Shown piece by piece: positions 1 to 7,170 of a DNA stretch of 64,000 nt; positions within the stretch are counted from its first letter, which is position 1, and every line of letters starts with the position of its first letter. Under the pieces are notes generated by a model. The model did not search any database, had not been told where the DNA came from, and saw only the letters and a program-made list of their open reading frames with translations. The DNA is from Humibacter sp049446075 (GTDB lineage: Bacteria > Actinomycetota > Actinomycetes > Actinomycetales > Microbacteriaceae), in the NCBI RefSeq assembly GCF_049446075.1, contig NZ_JBMSEB010000001.1, positions 2,604,001 through 2,668,000 of the forward strand, given 5' to 3'. A program made the position numbers and the translations under genes.

Positions 1-140
1 CCGCGGGCGGGGGAGCGCAGGTTCTGTTCTCCACCGTGCTCACCGGTGCGTTCGTGTCGATCATTCCGCTGATCGTCGCGTTCCTGTTCCTGCAGCGCTA
101 TTGGCAGTCCGGCCTCGCGACGGGAAGCGTCAAGGGGTGA
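1..140 (+). CDS. Carbohydrate ABC transporter permease, C-terminal end (partial)
   Basis: Only the last 45 or so codons are inside the window; the gene enters from the left edge and stops at 138-140. The visible residues form one hydrophobic segment (FVSIIPLIVAFLFLQRYW) followed by a short tail ending ATGSVKG. This is the usual C-terminus of MalG-type (CUT1) inner-membrane permeases, whose last helix ends in FLFLQRYxxxGLxxGAVKG. The protein would be one of two membrane subunits of a sugar importer. Its stop codon overlaps a GTG start (GTGA) of the remnant that follows, so that remnant was once co-translated with it. Confidence 0.85.
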   Translation, partial: AGGGAQVLFSTVLTGAFVSIIPLIVAFLFLQRYWQSGLATGSVKG

Positions 141-370
141 CGAGCCAGCAACCGGCTGAACGCACGGTGCGCGTTCCAGGCATCCGGGCGATCGCTCGAA
201 TCCCGAACGGACTCTTCACCATGGTGCAGAAGTCGAACGGCGTCGTGTACTTCCAGTCGACGCAGAACAGGTCGCTCTATCTGACCGGATCGGCACCGGG
301 AGCTGGCCTCACGCTGCAACCGTCCGACAATGACGCCGGCTCGCAGGATTGGCAGCTGGTGGCGCAGTAG
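137..370 (+). pseudogene. Internally deleted gene remnant with a beta-trefoil-like tail
   Basis: This frame of 77 codons starts at a GTG overlapping the permease stop (GTGA), the normal arrangement for the next gene of a sugar-uptake operon, often a glycoside hydrolase. The first 20 or so residues look like an ordinary polar N-terminus. The last 50 (from FTMVQKSNGVVYFQ to SQDWQLVAQ) resemble the closing repeat of a ricin-B or AbfB-type carbohydrate-binding domain, with a QDW near the end as in QxW motifs. I infer that the middle of a larger secreted or sugar-active protein has been deleted, fusing start and end. It could instead be a genuine short protein. No signal peptide is visible. Confidence 0.45.
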
Positions 371-411
371 GCACCTCTCCGCCGCCGCGCCGTTTCCGGC
401 CACGCATGACC

Positions 412-454
412 GCGATGCCCACCCCGGGATCGACTCCCCCGGGGTGGACATCGC
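412..454. terminator. Strong hairpin between converging genes
   Basis: Arms at 412-428 and 438-454 (GCGATGCCCACCCCGGG and CCCGGGGTGGACATCGC) pair over 17 bases with one mismatch and a 9-base loop. It lies between rightward genes ending at 370 and leftward genes ending at 536, so it can terminate both transcripts. No T-tract follows, as is common in high-GC actinobacteria. Confidence 0.6.
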
Positions 455-535
455 TTGCGGTGCGGCTCGGCGCGCGGCTTGCGTGACGCCTTTCCTGAAG
501 AGCTGGGGTCTCTGGCTCGGCGGCATGCCCAGTTT

Positions 536-931
536 TCAGTCGACCCGATTCCAGTGCGCGAGCTTGTCGGTTCCGAGCACGATCCAGACATCCCGGATGA
601 GAGCATCATCGGCATCCAGAAGGACAGCTGCGACGACGGCACCATCCCTTCGACCGAGCAGCCCCGTCGTTCCGTTGATCGAGCGCGGTTCGAGTTCGCA
701 GAGTGGAGTCCTCAGTGCGGCGCCGATCAGATCGAGTGCCTCGCGCATGCCGAACGCTGGCACTTCCGTGCCGGCAAGCACCCCACCGCTGTCGACGACG
801 ACGCGCACGTCCTCGGAGAGGAGCGCGGCGAGACGGTCGCGATCGCCGGAGGAGCAGGCAGAGCCGAACGCTTCGACGAGGGCCGGATTCGCCGGCTCAT
901 GACCGGCTCGCCTGCTCGATGCTCGCCGCAT
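536..931 (-). CDS. Stand-alone SnoaL-like protein resembling an ECF41 sigma C-terminal domain
   Basis: A 131-residue protein predicted to have the SnoaL/NTF2-like fold. The ATG at 931 is chosen because AGGA stands about 8 bases upstream; the start lies inside the 3' end of the cytochrome b gene (35-bp overlap). The protein aligns by eye along its length with residues 180-290 of the SigJ protein encoded at 2830-3720: the early helix (LVEAFGSACSSGD against FLEAFLTAARSGD), DSGG at 47-50 where SigJ has DGGG, and LGTDKL at 119-124 where SigJ has LNPAKL. Those are the regions ECF41 sigma factors use for self-regulation. I infer a detached copy of that domain which may sense a ligand or modulate SigJ. 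An unrelated small-molecule enzyme of the SnoaL fold is also possible. Confidence 0.7.
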   Translation of the reverse strand: MRRASSRRAGHEPANPALVEAFGSACSSGDRDRLAALLSEDVRVVVDSGGVLAGTEVPAFGMREALDLIGAALRTPLCELEPRSINGTTGLLGRRDGAVVAAVLLDADDALIRDVWIVLGTDKLAHWNRVD

Positions 932-2528
932 GTGCTCGTTCCTCACCGACGCCATCGTCATCGTGCTGCACCGGCACCATCCGTTCCTCGAAGAAGAACT
1001 CGGACAGCCTTGCCCGCAGCCGGTCGGTGAGATGCAGGTGTCCATCATCGTCGGGTCGCGCCGTCACGGGCAGATAGTCACCCGCGCTTCCCAGATGCCA
1101 AGCCTCGCCGGCATCCACTTGCCGATGCACCTCGACGTATTCGCCACCCGGAAGCCGCACAATGCGACCGGTCTCGTAGCCATGCAGGAGGATGTCACGG
1201 TCCTTGTGCTGCAGTCCGATGGCGACGCGCTGGGTGAGGACGAACGCGATGATCGGTGCGATCAGCAGTGCGACTTGCAGGAACACGACGACGGACTCGA
1301 CGGCCAGGCCGAAGTGCGTGGCGACGAGGTCGGCACTGCCGGCGCCCCACAGCACGCCGTAGAAGACCATGGCCGCCACGCCGGTCGCGGTGCGCACGGG
1401 CATGTTCCGCGGACGGTCGAGCAGGTGGTGCTCCCGATGATCTGCCGTGACCCATTCCTCGATGAACGGGTACGCCAGGATCGCGATCAGGAACGCACCC
1501 ACCACCGCCAGCGGAACGAGAACCGACAGCGTCCAGGTGTGCCCTAGCCAGACGAAGTCCCAGCCGGGAGGCACGAGTCGGAGCGCTCCGTCGAGGAACC
1601 CCGTGTACCAGTCGGGCTGGCTGCCTGCCGATGCGCCGGCCGGGTCGAAAGGTCCGTAGAGCCACACCGGATCAACCGTCACGAATGCGGACACCAGAAC
1701 GAGCACACCCGCGACGATCGCGAACAGGCCACCATCGCGTGCGGCGTGGTTCGGCCAGAGCGGCAGGCCGACGACGACCCGGTCGCTGGCGCCTGGCACC
1801 GGGAACTGGGGCGGCTTATGCAGCCAGGCGCTGCGCGCGCGCAGCACGAGCAGCGCCACCAGGAGCACGGGAACGATCGCGACGTGCAGCGGGTACAGAT
1901 GCTCGATGATCGACCCGGGGAACTCGCCGCCGAACAGCAGCGCCGACAGCCAGGTGCCGACAACGGGAATGCCGAGCACGATGCCCTGCGTGATCCGCAC
2001 TCCTGTTCCGGAGAGCATGTCGTCGGGCAGGGCGTACCCGCTCCAGCCGCCGGCCAGGGCGACGATGAGGATGCCGAACAGCAGCACCCACATGCCCTTG
2101 CGCGGCCGCCTGAACCCGCCCGTGAAGAAGGTGACGAGCAGCTGCAGGATGATCGCGGCAGGCAGCAGAAGCGCCGCCCAGTGATGCGCCTGCCGCAGCA
2201 ACAGGCCGCCGCGAACGTCGAACGAGATCGAGAGGGTCGAGCGCAGTGCCTCGGACATGACCGAGCCGTGCAGCGGCGCGTACGAGCCCTCGTATCGCAC
2301 CTGCGTGCCGGACGGCTGGTAGAAGAACATCAGCGCTATGCCCGTCACGAACACCACGACGACGCAGGCCAGGGTGACGATGCCGAACAGGTTCGTCCAG
2401 TGCATGGCTGCGTGGCGGTGCCGCAGCTCTGTGCGGAAGGCTATGAGTCGACGACCGGTGACCGACGAGGTGATGGCGCGAGACATCCGCTCGGTGGCCG
2501 AAGGGTGGTGACGGCGATCGACGGGCAT
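897..2528 (-). CDS. Cytochrome b (QcrB-like) lacking heme bH ligands
   Basis: A membrane protein of 543 residues from the ATG at 2528, which overlaps the stop of the NDH-2 remnant (TGATG); an alternative ATG at 2486 gives 529. It resembles QcrB, the cytochrome b subunit of the actinobacterial menaquinol:cytochrome c reductase. The family features FDVRGG, HHWAALL, FFTGGFRRPR, GYALPDDMLSGTG and the Qo-site motif PDWY are present, along with several hydrophobic helices. Of the four heme ligands, the first His of each pair is kept (about residues 115 and 215), but the partner positions are Gln129 and Arg230 instead of His. In known cytochromes b those two partners bind heme bH, so this protein should hold only heme bL. 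No Rieske or cytochrome c gene is nearby. It sits in the SigJ module downstream of an ECF41-like promoter. Confidence 0.85.
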   Translation of the reverse strand: MPVDRRHHPSATERMSRAITSSVTGRRLIAFRTELRHRHAAMHWTNLFGIVTLACVVVVFVTGIALMFFYQPSGTQVRYEGSYAPLHGSVMSEALRSTLSISFDVRGGLLLRQAHHWAALLLPAAIILQLLVTFFTGGFRRPRKGMWVLLFGILIVALAGGWSGYALPDDMLSGTGVRITQGIVLGIPVVGTWLSALLFGGEFPGSIIEHLYPLHVAIVPVLLVALLVLRARSAWLHKPPQFPVPGASDRVVVGLPLWPNHAARDGGLFAIVAGVLVLVSAFVTVDPVWLYGPFDPAGASAGSQPDWYTGFLDGALRLVPPGWDFVWLGHTWTLSVLVPLAVVGAFLIAILAYPFIEEWVTADHREHHLLDRPRNMPVRTATGVAAMVFYGVLWGAGSADLVATHFGLAVESVVVFLQVALLIAPIIAFVLTQRVAIGLQHKDRDILLHGYETGRIVRLPGGEYVEVHRQVDAGEAWHLGSAGDYLPVTARPDDDGHLHLTDRLRARLSEFFFEERMVPVQHDDDGVGEERAHAASIEQASRS

Positions 2529-2707
2529 CAGAGGCTCGGCTCGTACGAGTGCTGTGATGCCGGTCGGCGCTCGGCCTGGGCTGCCGGCATGTAACCGCGC
2601 GGGTCGATGACCGTGATCTCCGCTTCGTCCGCTCTCAGCCGCTTCTCCAGCTTCCACGCCGTGTAGAAGCCCGCGTATTGGCCGCCGACGATGAGGATCC
2701 GACGCAT
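2528..2707 (-). pseudogene. Truncated type II NADH dehydrogenase (NDH-2-like) N-terminus
   Basis: A 59-codon frame starting at the ATG at 2707, with AGGGGG just upstream. It begins RRILIVGGQYAGFYTAWKLE and continues to VIDPRGYM, the FAD-binding Rossmann start of actinobacterial NDH-2-like oxidoreductases, which are usually over 400 residues. After GYM, where intact relatives continue TYQPFLPEV, the sequence becomes unrelated (PAAQAERRPAS) and stops. Its stop codon overlaps the start of the cytochrome b gene, so translation of the fragment probably feeds the cytochrome. I read it as a deletion remnant of a quinone reductase that once preceded cytochrome b. It may persist because it carries the promoter and coupling for the next gene. 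Confidence 0.7.
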
Positions 2708-2733
2708 GATGTGCCCCCTGTCTCATTAATAGA

Positions 2734-2760
2734 GACCGGACAGCGGGCCGAAACGTGACA
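2734..2760 (-). promoter_or_regulatory. ECF41-type promoter upstream of NDH-2 remnant and cytochrome b
   Basis: On the minus strand TGTCACG (2760-2754) is followed by exactly 16 bases and GGTC (2737-2734), 27 bases before the ATG at 2707. Published ECF41 promoters are TGTCACA-N16-CGTC, so the -35 and the spacing agree and the -10 differs by one base. Three other copies with the same GGTC -10 lie in this module. Confidence 0.65.
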
Positions 2761-2829
2761 GATCCGTGCCACGAGGTGCGAATGATCCTCGATCTCGCGG
2801 TCAGTCAGGGAGAACGAGAGGCAGGTCGC

Positions 2830-3720
2830 CTAAGCGGGTTGGAGGGCGGAGAGCTTGGCAGGGTTGAGCACCCACATGAGCTTCTGGATGCCGTCCGCGT
2901 CGGCATCCAAGGTCACGACGGCGAAGACAGAGCCGTCGCGCTCCAGTGCGGCCGCCGGCGCTCCGTTCGCCTCGAACTCCCGAACGCTGGCCCCCGACCA
3001 GAACCGGTCGGCGAACGAGCGGTAGTACTTCGCCACGATTTCGCGACCGCGCACCGGGATGCGGGACGCCCCCTTGATGCCGCCGCCGTCGGAGTAGCTC
3101 ACCACGTCGGCGACGAAGATCTTCTCGAGAGCATCCATATCGCCCGACCGTGCCGCAGTGAGGAAGGCCTCAAGGAACTCGCGGCGTCGCGCTGGGTCGA
3201 CCTCGTGCTTCGGCCGCTCGGCGGCGAGGTGCTTGCGCGCTCTGCTCACCATCTGGCGTGCCGCCGGCTCCGAGGTCTGGACGATGCGTGCGATCTCCGG
3301 ATACGGATAGTCGAACGCCTCGCGCAGAACGTAAGCGGCCCGCTCGGTGGGCGGAAGCTTCTCGAGCAGAACGAGCACGGCGAACTCGAGCGCCTCGCCC
3401 TTCTCCGCGCCGAGCAGCGGGTCTTGGCTGGTGTCGACGGGCTCGGGGAGCCATGGACCGATGTAGGTCTCGCGCCTGGCGTGGGCGGACGTGGCTGCAT
3501 TGATCGCGAGCCGAGTAGAGGTCGTGGCGAGGAACGCGGCCGGTTCTCGCAGCTGCGACTTGTCGTAGTTCTGCCAGCGTAGCCAGGTCTCCTGCACGAT
3601 ATCTTCGGCATCGGCCACCGTGCCGAGCATGCGGTAGGCGATCCCGAAGAGGCGACGGCGCACGGCCGCGAACGTCTCGGTCGCGTACGCGAGGTCCTCG
3701 GATGCGGTGTCGCCGGGCAT
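2830..3720 (-). CDS. sigJ: ECF41-family RNA polymerase sigma factor (SigJ type)
   Basis: A 296-residue sigma factor. Region 2 lies at about 15-85 (FGIAYRMLGTVADAEDIVQETWLRW) and region 4 at about 110-170 (LPPTERAAYVLREAF, then helix-turn-helix SEPAARQMVSRARKHL). A C-terminal SnoaL-like domain spans about 180-296. Three signatures of the ECF41 group are visible: WLPEP at 90-94 in the linker, DGGG at 211-214 and NPAKL at 286-290. In ECF41 members the fused C-terminal domain, not a separate anti-sigma factor, controls activity. The gene is 54 bp downstream of the NmrA-like gene, with a hairpin between them, and probably shares its promoter. No clear Shine-Dalgarno precedes the ATG at 3720, so expression may depend on read-through. 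Likely targets are the four GTCAC-N16-GGTC sites at 2734-6296. Confidence 0.92.
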   Translation of the reverse strand: MPGDTASEDLAYATETFAAVRRRLFGIAYRMLGTVADAEDIVQETWLRWQNYDKSQLREPAAFLATTSTRLAINAATSAHARRETYIGPWLPEPVDTSQDPLLGAEKGEALEFAVLVLLEKLPPTERAAYVLREAFDYPYPEIARIVQTSEPAARQMVSRARKHLAAERPKHEVDPARRREFLEAFLTAARSGDMDALEKIFVADVVSYSDGGGIKGASRIPVRGREIVAKYYRSFADRFWSGASVREFEANGAPAAALERDGSVFAVVTLDADADGIQKLMWVLNPAKLSALQPA

Positions 3721-3738
3721 GCTTGATGGTATCCAGAC

Positions 3739-3768
3739 GGGCGGGACCGACCCATCGCCGTCCCGCCC
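3739..3768 (-). terminator. Intercistronic hairpin before sigJ
   Basis: A perfect 9-bp stem (GGGCGGGAC at 3739-3747, GTCCCGCCC at 3760-3768) with a 12-base loop lies between the stop of the NmrA-like gene (3775) and sigJ (3720). There is no T-tract. It more likely attenuates or processes the message, lowering sigma factor expression relative to the first gene. Confidence 0.45.
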
Positions 3769-3774
3769 TGCCTG

Positions 3775-4542
3775 TCAACGGCTGCGTTGGGCGTCGAGCC
3801 ACTCCTCGAAGCGTGTCGCGCCATAGCGGTGCTCGTTCACGCTGGGGTCGTTGCCCGGCGTGAGAGAACGGTCGTCGACCGCGCCGCCGAAGTACCCGGC
3901 ATCCGGATCGGAGACGACGGTGCGGGCATCGCCCCGCGCCTGCAGGATGCGTGTGGCCAGGTCGGCGAGCCGCAGCGGCTCCGGTCCAGCCAACTCGATC
4001 ACCTCGTTGGCGGGTTCCCGCACGGCGATCTCCGCAAGCGCGGCCGAAACGTCCGCTGCCGCGATCGGCTGCATCAGCACGGTCGACAGGTGAGCGGTAT
4101 CGCCGACCGTCGCACCGTCGATGAGCGCGGGGATGAACTCGAAGAACTGGGTGGCACGCACGATGGTGAACGGCACATGGCCGGACTTCACGAGGTTCTC
4201 CTGGGCGACCTTGGCGCGCATGTAGCCGATGTCGGGCATCCTGTCCGCCCCCACGATGGACAGCACCAGGTGGTGACCCACCGCGGCGCGCTCGGCCTCT
4301 TCGACGAGGTTCGTCGTCGACTTCTCGAAGAAGTCCAGCACCGCCCCGTCTTCGAACGACGGCGAATTCGGGATGTCGACCAGCACGTCGGCACCGGCGA
4401 GCGCCGAGGCCAGCCCTTCGCCCGTGACGCTGTTGATTCCGGTGGAGGGTGAAGCGGGCACGACGTCATGGCCGTTCCCGCGCAGAATCTCGACGAGCCT
4501 GCTGCCGATGAGGCCGGTTCCTCCGACGACGACGATCTTCAT
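3775..4542 (-). CDS. NmrA/SDR-type NAD(P)-binding protein
   Basis: A 255-residue protein with an N-terminal Rossmann motif VVGGTGLIGS (about 4-13), typical of atypical SDRs of the NmrA/NAD(P)H-binding group. These act as redox-sensing proteins or NAD(P)H-dependent reductases. A central block MPDIGYMRAKVAQENLVKSG and IVRATQFFEF is shared almost intact with the protein encoded at 6356-7102, so the two are close paralogs. It is the first gene of the sigJ transcription unit and is preceded by an ECF41-like promoter at 4596-4622. Known ECF41 sigma genes often neighbour an oxidoreductase, epimerase or carboxymuconolactone decarboxylase gene, their usual target. The substrate is not visible. Confidence 0.85.
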   Translation of the reverse strand: MKIVVVGGTGLIGSRLVEILRGNGHDVVPASPSTGINSVTGEGLASALAGADVLVDIPNSPSFEDGAVLDFFEKSTTNLVEEAERAAVGHHLVLSIVGADRMPDIGYMRAKVAQENLVKSGHVPFTIVRATQFFEFIPALIDGATVGDTAHLSTVLMQPIAAADVSAALAEIAVREPANEVIELAGPEPLRLADLATRILQARGDARTVVSDPDAGYFGGAVDDRSLTPGNDPSVNEHRYGATRFEEWLDAQRSR

Positions 4543-4595
4543 GATTATCCTTTCCTGTTGCGACGGAACAGGTGTTCCGTGCGTTCATCAACTCG

Positions 4596-4622
4596 GACCG
4601 GGCAGCCCTTCGATCTGTGACG
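4596..4622 (-). promoter_or_regulatory. ECF41-type promoter upstream of NmrA-like gene and sigJ
   Basis: Minus-strand CGTCACA (4622-4616), 16 bases, GGTC (4599-4596), 54 bases upstream of the ATG at 4542. The site would make sigJ autoregulated. It shares GTCACAGATCG with the site at 6239-6265. Confidence 0.65.
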
Positions 4623-4684
4623 GCTTCTGGGGATGCGAGTGGAATTCGTTCCGGCGAGCTGTGGCGCCCGCCGGCCGCCGACGT

Positions 4685-6175
4685 TCAACGCAGGCTCACG
4701 TGGTGCGAACGATGGGTTGCGGGAATCGGGGCGACGGCGCCGTCGGTGAGGGCGGTAGTCACCGCCGGCGGATTGCGGATGCCCACAGCCGCGACGAGAC
4801 CGCCCGTAACTGTCGCGAGGGCCGCGGCTGCCACCAGCGTGTGGAAGTCTGCGACGTTCGCAAGCCCCGCGCCTCCCACGGATCCCGCAAGGGCGACCGC
4901 GATCAGGCCGGCGACGCGCGACACCGCATTGTTCACAGCCGACGCGATCCCCGATCGTGCACTCGAGACTGCACCGAGCACGGTGGCGGTGAGCGGAGCG
5001 ACCGTGATCGCCATTCCGAGGCCGAACGCCGACACGGCCGGGAGCACCTCGGTGAGGTAGTCGGCGTGTTGGCCGATCCGCAGCATGAGCGCGAAACCGC
5101 CGCCCGCAACGATCGGGCCGATCGTCATCATGATGCGCGGACCCACCTTGGCGCTCAGTCGGCCGAATGCCGCAGACAGCGCGATCAGCAGGATGCTCGA
5201 TGGCACGGTGGCGAAGCCGGCGAGTGTGGCCGAATATCCGGCACCCTGCTGAAGGAACAGTGCGAGGGCGAACATGCCGATCCCGAGACCGCCGTACACG
5301 AAGGCGGTCGCCACATTGCCTGCGGCGAAATCGCGGATGCGGAAAAGTCCGAGTGGCAGCAGGGGGTGCTTCGAGCGGCGTTCCCACAGGAGGAACGCCG
5401 CCAGTGTCGCAGCCCCTACCAGCGTCGCCGCCAGAATGAGGGGCGACGACCATCCGTATCGCGGACTCTCGATCAGGGCGAAGATCGGCAGCCCCAGCCC
5501 AACGACCGCCAGCACCGCGCCGATCACGTCGACGCGGGCATCCGCGGATCTCGGCGGGTCGGCGTGCAGGCGCCGCATCAGCACGAGCGTCGCTGCGATC
5601 GGCAGCACGTTGATGCCGAAGACCCAGCGCCACGAGAGGCTGTCGACGAGCACACCGCCCAGGATGGGGCCGGCGATGCTGGCGACGCTCGTGATGGCCG
5701 TCCACGTGCCGATCGCCTTCGTCTGCTCCGAGCCGTCGAAGGTGCCGAAGATGAGCGCCAGGGAACTGGGCACGAGCAGTGCGGCCGCGACGCCCTGCAC
5801 GCCGCGTGCGGCGATGAGGAGCCCGATGTCAGGCGCAACGGCGCATGCGACGGATGCGACACCGAAGCCCACGAGTCCCCAGAGCAGAACACGCTTGCGA
5901 CCGAAGAGGTCGGACAGCGATCCTGCGAGCAGGATGACCGAACTCAGGCTGAGCAGGTAGGCGTCCACGACCCACTGCTGGCCCGCCAGCCCGCCGCCTA
6001 GCTCGCGATCGATCGCGGGAAGCGCCACGTTCACGACGCTGCCGTCGAGGAACGCGACGAAGGAAGCCAGAATGGCCACCGCCAGCACTGTTCGCTTCGT
6101 CGATCGTCCGGCGCCCGATCGATCACTCGGCCGCCCCGATGTGTTCCGTCGCGCTTGTGCGCTCTGCGTCGCCAT
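4685..6175 (-). CDS. MFS drug-resistance type transporter (DHA2 family)
   Basis: A 496-residue multi-spanning membrane protein of the 14-helix DHA2 (EmrB/QacA) proton antiporter family. Visible markers are LDGSVVNVALPAIDRELG in the first helix, the loop GSLSDLFGRKRVLL between helices 2 and 3, ARGVQGVAAALLVPSSLA in helix 4, and WRWVFGINVLP. The ATG at 6175 is preferred over the one at 6190 because AAGGAGGA lies just upstream of it. It probably exports a toxic or redox-active small molecule from the cytosol. An ECF41-like promoter (6239-6265) precedes it, placing it in the SigJ regulon beside the two NmrA-like genes. The substrate cannot be deduced. Confidence 0.9.
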   Translation of the reverse strand: MATQSAQARRNTSGRPSDRSGAGRSTKRTVLAVAILASFVAFLDGSVVNVALPAIDRELGGGLAGQQWVVDAYLLSLSSVILLAGSLSDLFGRKRVLLWGLVGFGVASVACAVAPDIGLLIAARGVQGVAAALLVPSSLALIFGTFDGSEQTKAIGTWTAITSVASIAGPILGGVLVDSLSWRWVFGINVLPIAATLVLMRRLHADPPRSADARVDVIGAVLAVVGLGLPIFALIESPRYGWSSPLILAATLVGAATLAAFLLWERRSKHPLLPLGLFRIRDFAAGNVATAFVYGGLGIGMFALALFLQQGAGYSATLAGFATVPSSILLIALSAAFGRLSAKVGPRIMMTIGPIVAGGGFALMLRIGQHADYLTEVLPAVSAFGLGMAITVAPLTATVLGAVSSARSGIASAVNNAVSRVAGLIAVALAGSVGGAGLANVADFHTLVAAAALATVTGGLVAAVGIRNPPAVTTALTDGAVAPIPATHRSHHVSLR

Positions 6176-6238
6176 GGAGTCCTCCTTCATCGGCGTTTCG
6201 CTCCGTGTCGTCTGAACGGCGCATCGCCCGCCCGCTAA

Positions 6239-6265
6239 GACCGAGTGCCGGTGCGATCTGTGACC
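6239..6265 (-). promoter_or_regulatory. ECF41-type promoter for the MFS gene
   Basis: Minus-strand GGTCACA (6265-6259), 16 bases, GGTC (6242-6239), 64 bases before the ATG at 6175. Its -35 stands back to back with the -35 of the divergent site at 6270, only four bases apart. Confidence 0.65.
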
Positions 6266-6269
6266 GACG

Positions 6270-6296
6270 GGTCACAACGACGACGGGTGCCCGGTC
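6270..6296 (+). promoter_or_regulatory. ECF41-type promoter for the second NmrA-like gene
   Basis: GGTCACA (6270-6276), 16 bases, GGTC (6293-6296), 59 bases before the ATG at 6356. It is the fourth match to NGTCAC[A/G]-N16-GGTC in this module and is divergent to the site at 6239-6265. Confidence 0.65.
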
Positions 6297-6355
6297 ATAG
6301 CTCGCGTCGGCCGATCGGCGCCGACCAACACAAGGACAGGTAGGAGGAGAGCGCA

Positions 6356-7102
6356 ATGAAGGTCGTCGTTATCGGGGGAACCGGACTGATCGGATCGAAG
6401 GTGGTAGCCAAGCTCACCGCTCACGGCCACACGGCAGTCGCGGCGTCGCCCAACTCAGGAGTGAACACGCTCACCGGCGAGGGGGTGGACGACGCACTGG
6501 CGGGGGCCGACGTGGTCGTCGACGTGTCGAATTCGCCGTCGTTCGCCGACGACGCGGTGATGGACTTCTTCACGAAGTCGACGAACACCTTGATCGAGGC
6601 CGAGCGGAAGGCTGGTGTGAAGCACCACGTGGCGCTCTCGGTCGTCGGGACCGATCGCCTCACCGACAGCGGGTACATGCGCGCGAAGGTCGCGCAGGAG
6701 AAGCTCATCGAGGGCTCAGGCGTCCCATACTCGATCGTGCACGCCACTCAGTTCTTCGAGTTCGTGAAGTCGATCGCGGATGCCGCAACCGACGGTGACG
6801 TGGTGAAGCTCGCTCCCGTGCTGATCAAGCCTATGGCGGCCGAAGACGTCTCGACGGCGGTGTCACGTGCCGCCGTCGGCTCGCCCACCGGCGGCATCCA
6901 CGAGGTGAGCGGTCCGGAGGAGTTCCACCTCAACGAGTTCGTCGCAAAGGGGCTGGCCGCCCGGCAGGATCCGCGCACCGTGGTCGTGGATCCGGGCGCC
7001 ACCTACTTCGGCGCCATCCTGAGTGAGCGGGAGCTGGTTCCGGCACCCGACGCCGAGGCGTACAGCACCACGTTCGCCGAGTGGCTGGCCGCCGCGAAGT
7101 AA
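6356..7102 (+). CDS. NmrA/SDR-type NAD(P)-binding protein, paralog
   Basis: A 248-residue protein starting at an ATG preceded by AGGAGGAG. The nucleotide-binding motif VIGGTGLIGSKVVAKL is at about 4-19. Much of the sequence matches the protein at 3775-4542, including YMRAKVAQEKLIEGSG and a C-terminal TTFAEWL that corresponds to TRFEEWL. The pair clearly arose by duplication and is split by the MFS gene, with the second copy transcribed the opposite way. It has its own ECF41-like promoter at 6270-6296 and ends at a perfect bidirectional terminator. Likely role: NAD(P)H-dependent reductase or redox-responsive protein acting with the SigJ system. Confidence 0.85.
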   Translation: MKVVVIGGTGLIGSKVVAKLTAHGHTAVAASPNSGVNTLTGEGVDDALAGADVVVDVSNSPSFADDAVMDFFTKSTNTLIEAERKAGVKHHVALSVVGTDRLTDSGYMRAKVAQEKLIEGSGVPYSIVHATQFFEFVKSIADAATDGDVVKLAPVLIKPMAAEDVSTAVSRAAVGSPTGGIHEVSGPEEFHLNEFVAKGLAARQDPRTVVVDPGATYFGAILSERELVPAPDAEAYSTTFAEWLAAAK

Positions 7103-7108
7103 CCGCCC

Positions 7109-7146
7109 GCCGTGACGGCGACGACCCGATGCGTCGCCGTCACGGC
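7109..7146. terminator. Perfect 15-bp bidirectional terminator
   Basis: GCCGTGACGGCGACG (7109-7123) and its exact complement CGTCGCCGTCACGGC (7132-7146) enclose an 8-base loop. The hairpin lies between the converging genes ending at 7102 and 7171. It closes the sigJ module. Confidence 0.75.
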
Positions 7147-7170
7147 GCGCCAGTCAGTCACGGCGCGGAA

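Noticed and set aside
1195..1665. Large antisense frames inside the cytochrome b gene
   Set aside because: They are out-of-frame shadows with Arg/Ala/Gly-rich composition typical of high-GC DNA.
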